DNA of 64,000 bases from positions 62,001 to 126,000 of the forward strand of contig NZSL01000008.1 of assembly GCA_002696735.1 (NCBI GenBank), written 5' to 3'. A model generated the notes under the pieces. The model saw nothing but the letters and a program-made list of their open reading frames with translations, had not been told where the DNA came from and searched no databases. Positions 62,655 through 64,000 of this stretch are shown here, one piece after another; positions within the stretch are counted from its first letter, which is position 1; each line of letters starts with the position of its first letter. Source of the stretch: Methylophaga sp. GTDB lineage: Bacteria > Pseudomonadota > Gammaproteobacteria > Nitrosococcales > Methylophagaceae. A program made the position numbers and the translations under genes.

Positions 62655-64000
62655 GTGCACCGTTAAGCAATTTCCCCGGTGGACTGAAACTGCGAGGACA
62701 TAAAAAACGTTCTACGCAGCAACCGATTCGCAAAACACCATTGAGCAAACAATTGGTATTGCCCCTGCAACAGCATATCGGTGCAGCGGCCGTGCCCATT
62801 GTCGAAGTTGGCGATAACGTATTAAAAGGCCAGCGTATCGCCAGAGCGGAAGGACATGTTTCAGTATGTCTGCATGCTCCTACCTCTGGTGTGGTCAGCG
62901 CCATTGGAGAACATGCTATTCCGCATCCTTCCGGGCTTTCAGCACCTTGTATTACCATCGAAACCGATGGTGAAGATCGGTGGATTGAACGCGAGCAAAT
63001 AGCCGATTTCCGTCAACACTCCGCACATGAGTTACGGCAAATTATTCGTGATGCAGGCATTGTCGGTTTAGGTGGAGCAGGTTTCCCCAGCTTTATAAAA
63101 CTCAATCCGGGTGTACACCATACTGTCGAAACCTTATTGATAAATGGTGCTGAGTGCGAACCCTACATCACCTGTGATGACATGCTGATGCGTGAACGTG
63201 CCGATGGCATTCTTGATGGTGTCGAGATCATGTTATTTGCGCTGCGAGCTTCCCGCTGCATTCTGGCGATTGAAGATAATAAACCTGAGGCGATTGCGGC
63301 AATACGCTATGCCCTGACCGGCAGACCACATTTATCGCAAACCGAAATTGTCATTGTGCCGACCCGTTATCCAACCGGTGGCGAAAAGCAGTTGATTCAG
63401 GTGGTCACCGGCAAACAGGTTCCTACCAATAAATTACCGATTGATATTGGGATCGTCTGTCATAACCCGGGTACTGCCTATGCTGTGGGTCGTGCGATTC
63501 TGCATGGTGAACCGCTGATTTCAAGAGTCGTGACGGTTACCGGTACTGATGTCCCTCACGCCGGTAATTTTGAAACATTGTTTGGTACTCCGATCAAAGA
63601 TTTACTGGATTTTTGTGAAACCAAACGTCAACCCGATGAGCCCTTTATTCAGGGTGGGCCGATGATGGGTTACAGCTTGGCTGGTGATGATTTACCTATT
63701 ACCAAAACCGCCAACTGTATTCTGGTCGGGGTGGATGATGTTGCCCCACCTGCTCAGCCGTTACCGTGTATTCGTTGTGGTGATTGTGCAGACGTCTGCC
63801 CTGCCAGTTTGTTACCACAACAGCTTTACTGGTATTCACGCGCCAAAGATTTTGAACAAACCCGTAATTACAATTTATTTGATTGTATTGAATGCGGTTG
63901 CTGTGATTATGTATGTCCCAGCAAAATTCCGCTGGTCTCCTACTTCCGATTCTCCAAAACCGAAATCATGAATCAGCAACGTGAACAGCAAAAAGCTGAT
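62651..64000 (+). CDS. rnfC: RNF complex subunit C, 3' part missing
   Basis: First 450 codons of the soluble NADH- and FMN-binding subunit; the gene continues past the right edge. Visible parts: N-terminal RnfC barrel-sandwich domain (about 30-125), Rossmann-like FMN/NADH domain with [18 protein letters not shown] and [14 protein letters not shown], a SLBB segment, and two [4Fe-4S] clusters ([12 protein letters not shown] near 375 and [16 protein letters not shown] near 415). A later Lys/Glu/Ala-rich tail typical of gammaproteobacterial RnfC is just beginning (REQQKAD). ATGA overlap with rnfB. Confidence 0.95.
   Translation, partial: MSAPLSNFPGGLKLRGHKKRSTQQPIRKTPLSKQLVLPLQQHIGAAAVPIVEVGDNVLKGQRIARAEGHVSVCLHAPTSGVVSAIGEHAIPHPSGLSAPCITIETDGEDRWIEREQIADFRQHSAHELRQIIRDAGIVGLGGAGFPSFIKLNPGVHHTVETLLINGAECEPYITCDDMLMRERADGILDGVEIMLFALRASRCILAIEDNKPEAIAAIRYALTGRPHLSQTEIVIVPTRYPTGGEKQLIQVVTGKQVPTNKLPIDIGIVCHNPGTAYAVGRAILHGEPLISRVVTVTGTDVPHAGNFETLFGTPIKDLLDFCETKRQPDEPFIQGGPMMGYSLAGDDLPITKTANCILVGVDDVAPPAQPLPCIRCGDCADVCPASLLPQQLYWYSRAKDFEQTRNYNLFDCIECGCCDYVCPSKIPLVSYFRFSKTEIMNQQREQQKAD

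Noticed and set aside
1..64000. CRISPR array, rRNA, prophage or transposase
   Set aside because: No regularly spaced direct repeats, rRNA sequence, phage genes or transposase motifs were found in the window.

Overview
The window looks like chromosomal DNA of a free-living gammaproteobacterium with moderate GC. Supporting signs are an assimilatory nitrate pathway, an RNF complex, an NhaD-type antiporter, azurin, the pgsA-tRNA-Gly-tRNA-Cys block next to uvrC, and several families first named in Pseudomonas (PA0069, PA2778, PA2779). A marine methylotroph such as Methylophaga is my best guess, but that rests on recall of gene content and could not be tested here.

Bases 1-12220 form a nitrate/nitrite assimilation regulon, all on the minus strand: an ABC transporter (nrtA, nrtB and the truncated nrtD), an ANTAR RNA-binding regulator, a separate NIT nitrate-sensor protein, a previously uncalled 37-residue membrane protein, a porin, nasA, nirD and nirB. 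Three transcription units (nrtABD, sensor operon, nirBD-nasA) each start with a near-perfect sigma-54 -24/-12 element. NtrC-like 17-bp sites lie upstream of two of them. The nrtA leader carries a hairpin with an A1/G4 hexaloop, the signature of ANTAR targets. The regulon therefore appears to combine general nitrogen control with nitrate-responsive antitermination.

Bases 12220-33000 are rich in signalling: five of the window's six c-di-GMP genes (GGDEF, PAS-GGDEF-EAL, dCache-PAS-GGDEF, CHASE-PAS-GGDEF, and a BLUF protein overlapping a stand-alone EAL gene). Among them lie a MarR-lipoprotein pair, ycjX-ycjF, a PA2779-PA2778 pair, azurin, a DUF945-like protein, a lipoprotein hydrolase and an ESPR-type autotransporter. 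Behind the autotransporter (33171-35220) sits an overlapping response regulator and histidine kinase.

Bases 35700-48354 are mostly housekeeping: tRNA-Cys, tRNA-Gly, pgsA, uvrC, mfd and cmoM. They are followed by a conserved but poorly understood cassette (retropepsin-like protease, inactive transglutaminase with 7 TM segments, RimK-like glutamate ligase), then SIMPL and radical SAM genes.

Bases 48340-64000 hold a Cache-HAMP-GAF-GGDEF protein, two chemoreceptors, an oxidoreductase, a peroxiredoxin, rpiA, a fructosamine-kinase-like gene, a low-molecular-weight phosphatase, nhaD, an AroG-type DAHP synthase, and the start of the rnf operon (rnfA, rnfB, truncated rnfC). No CRISPR array, rRNA, prophage or intact insertion sequence was seen. 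Coordinates of minus-strand genes include the stop codon; many starts were moved inward from the longest frame on ribosome-binding-site or promoter grounds.
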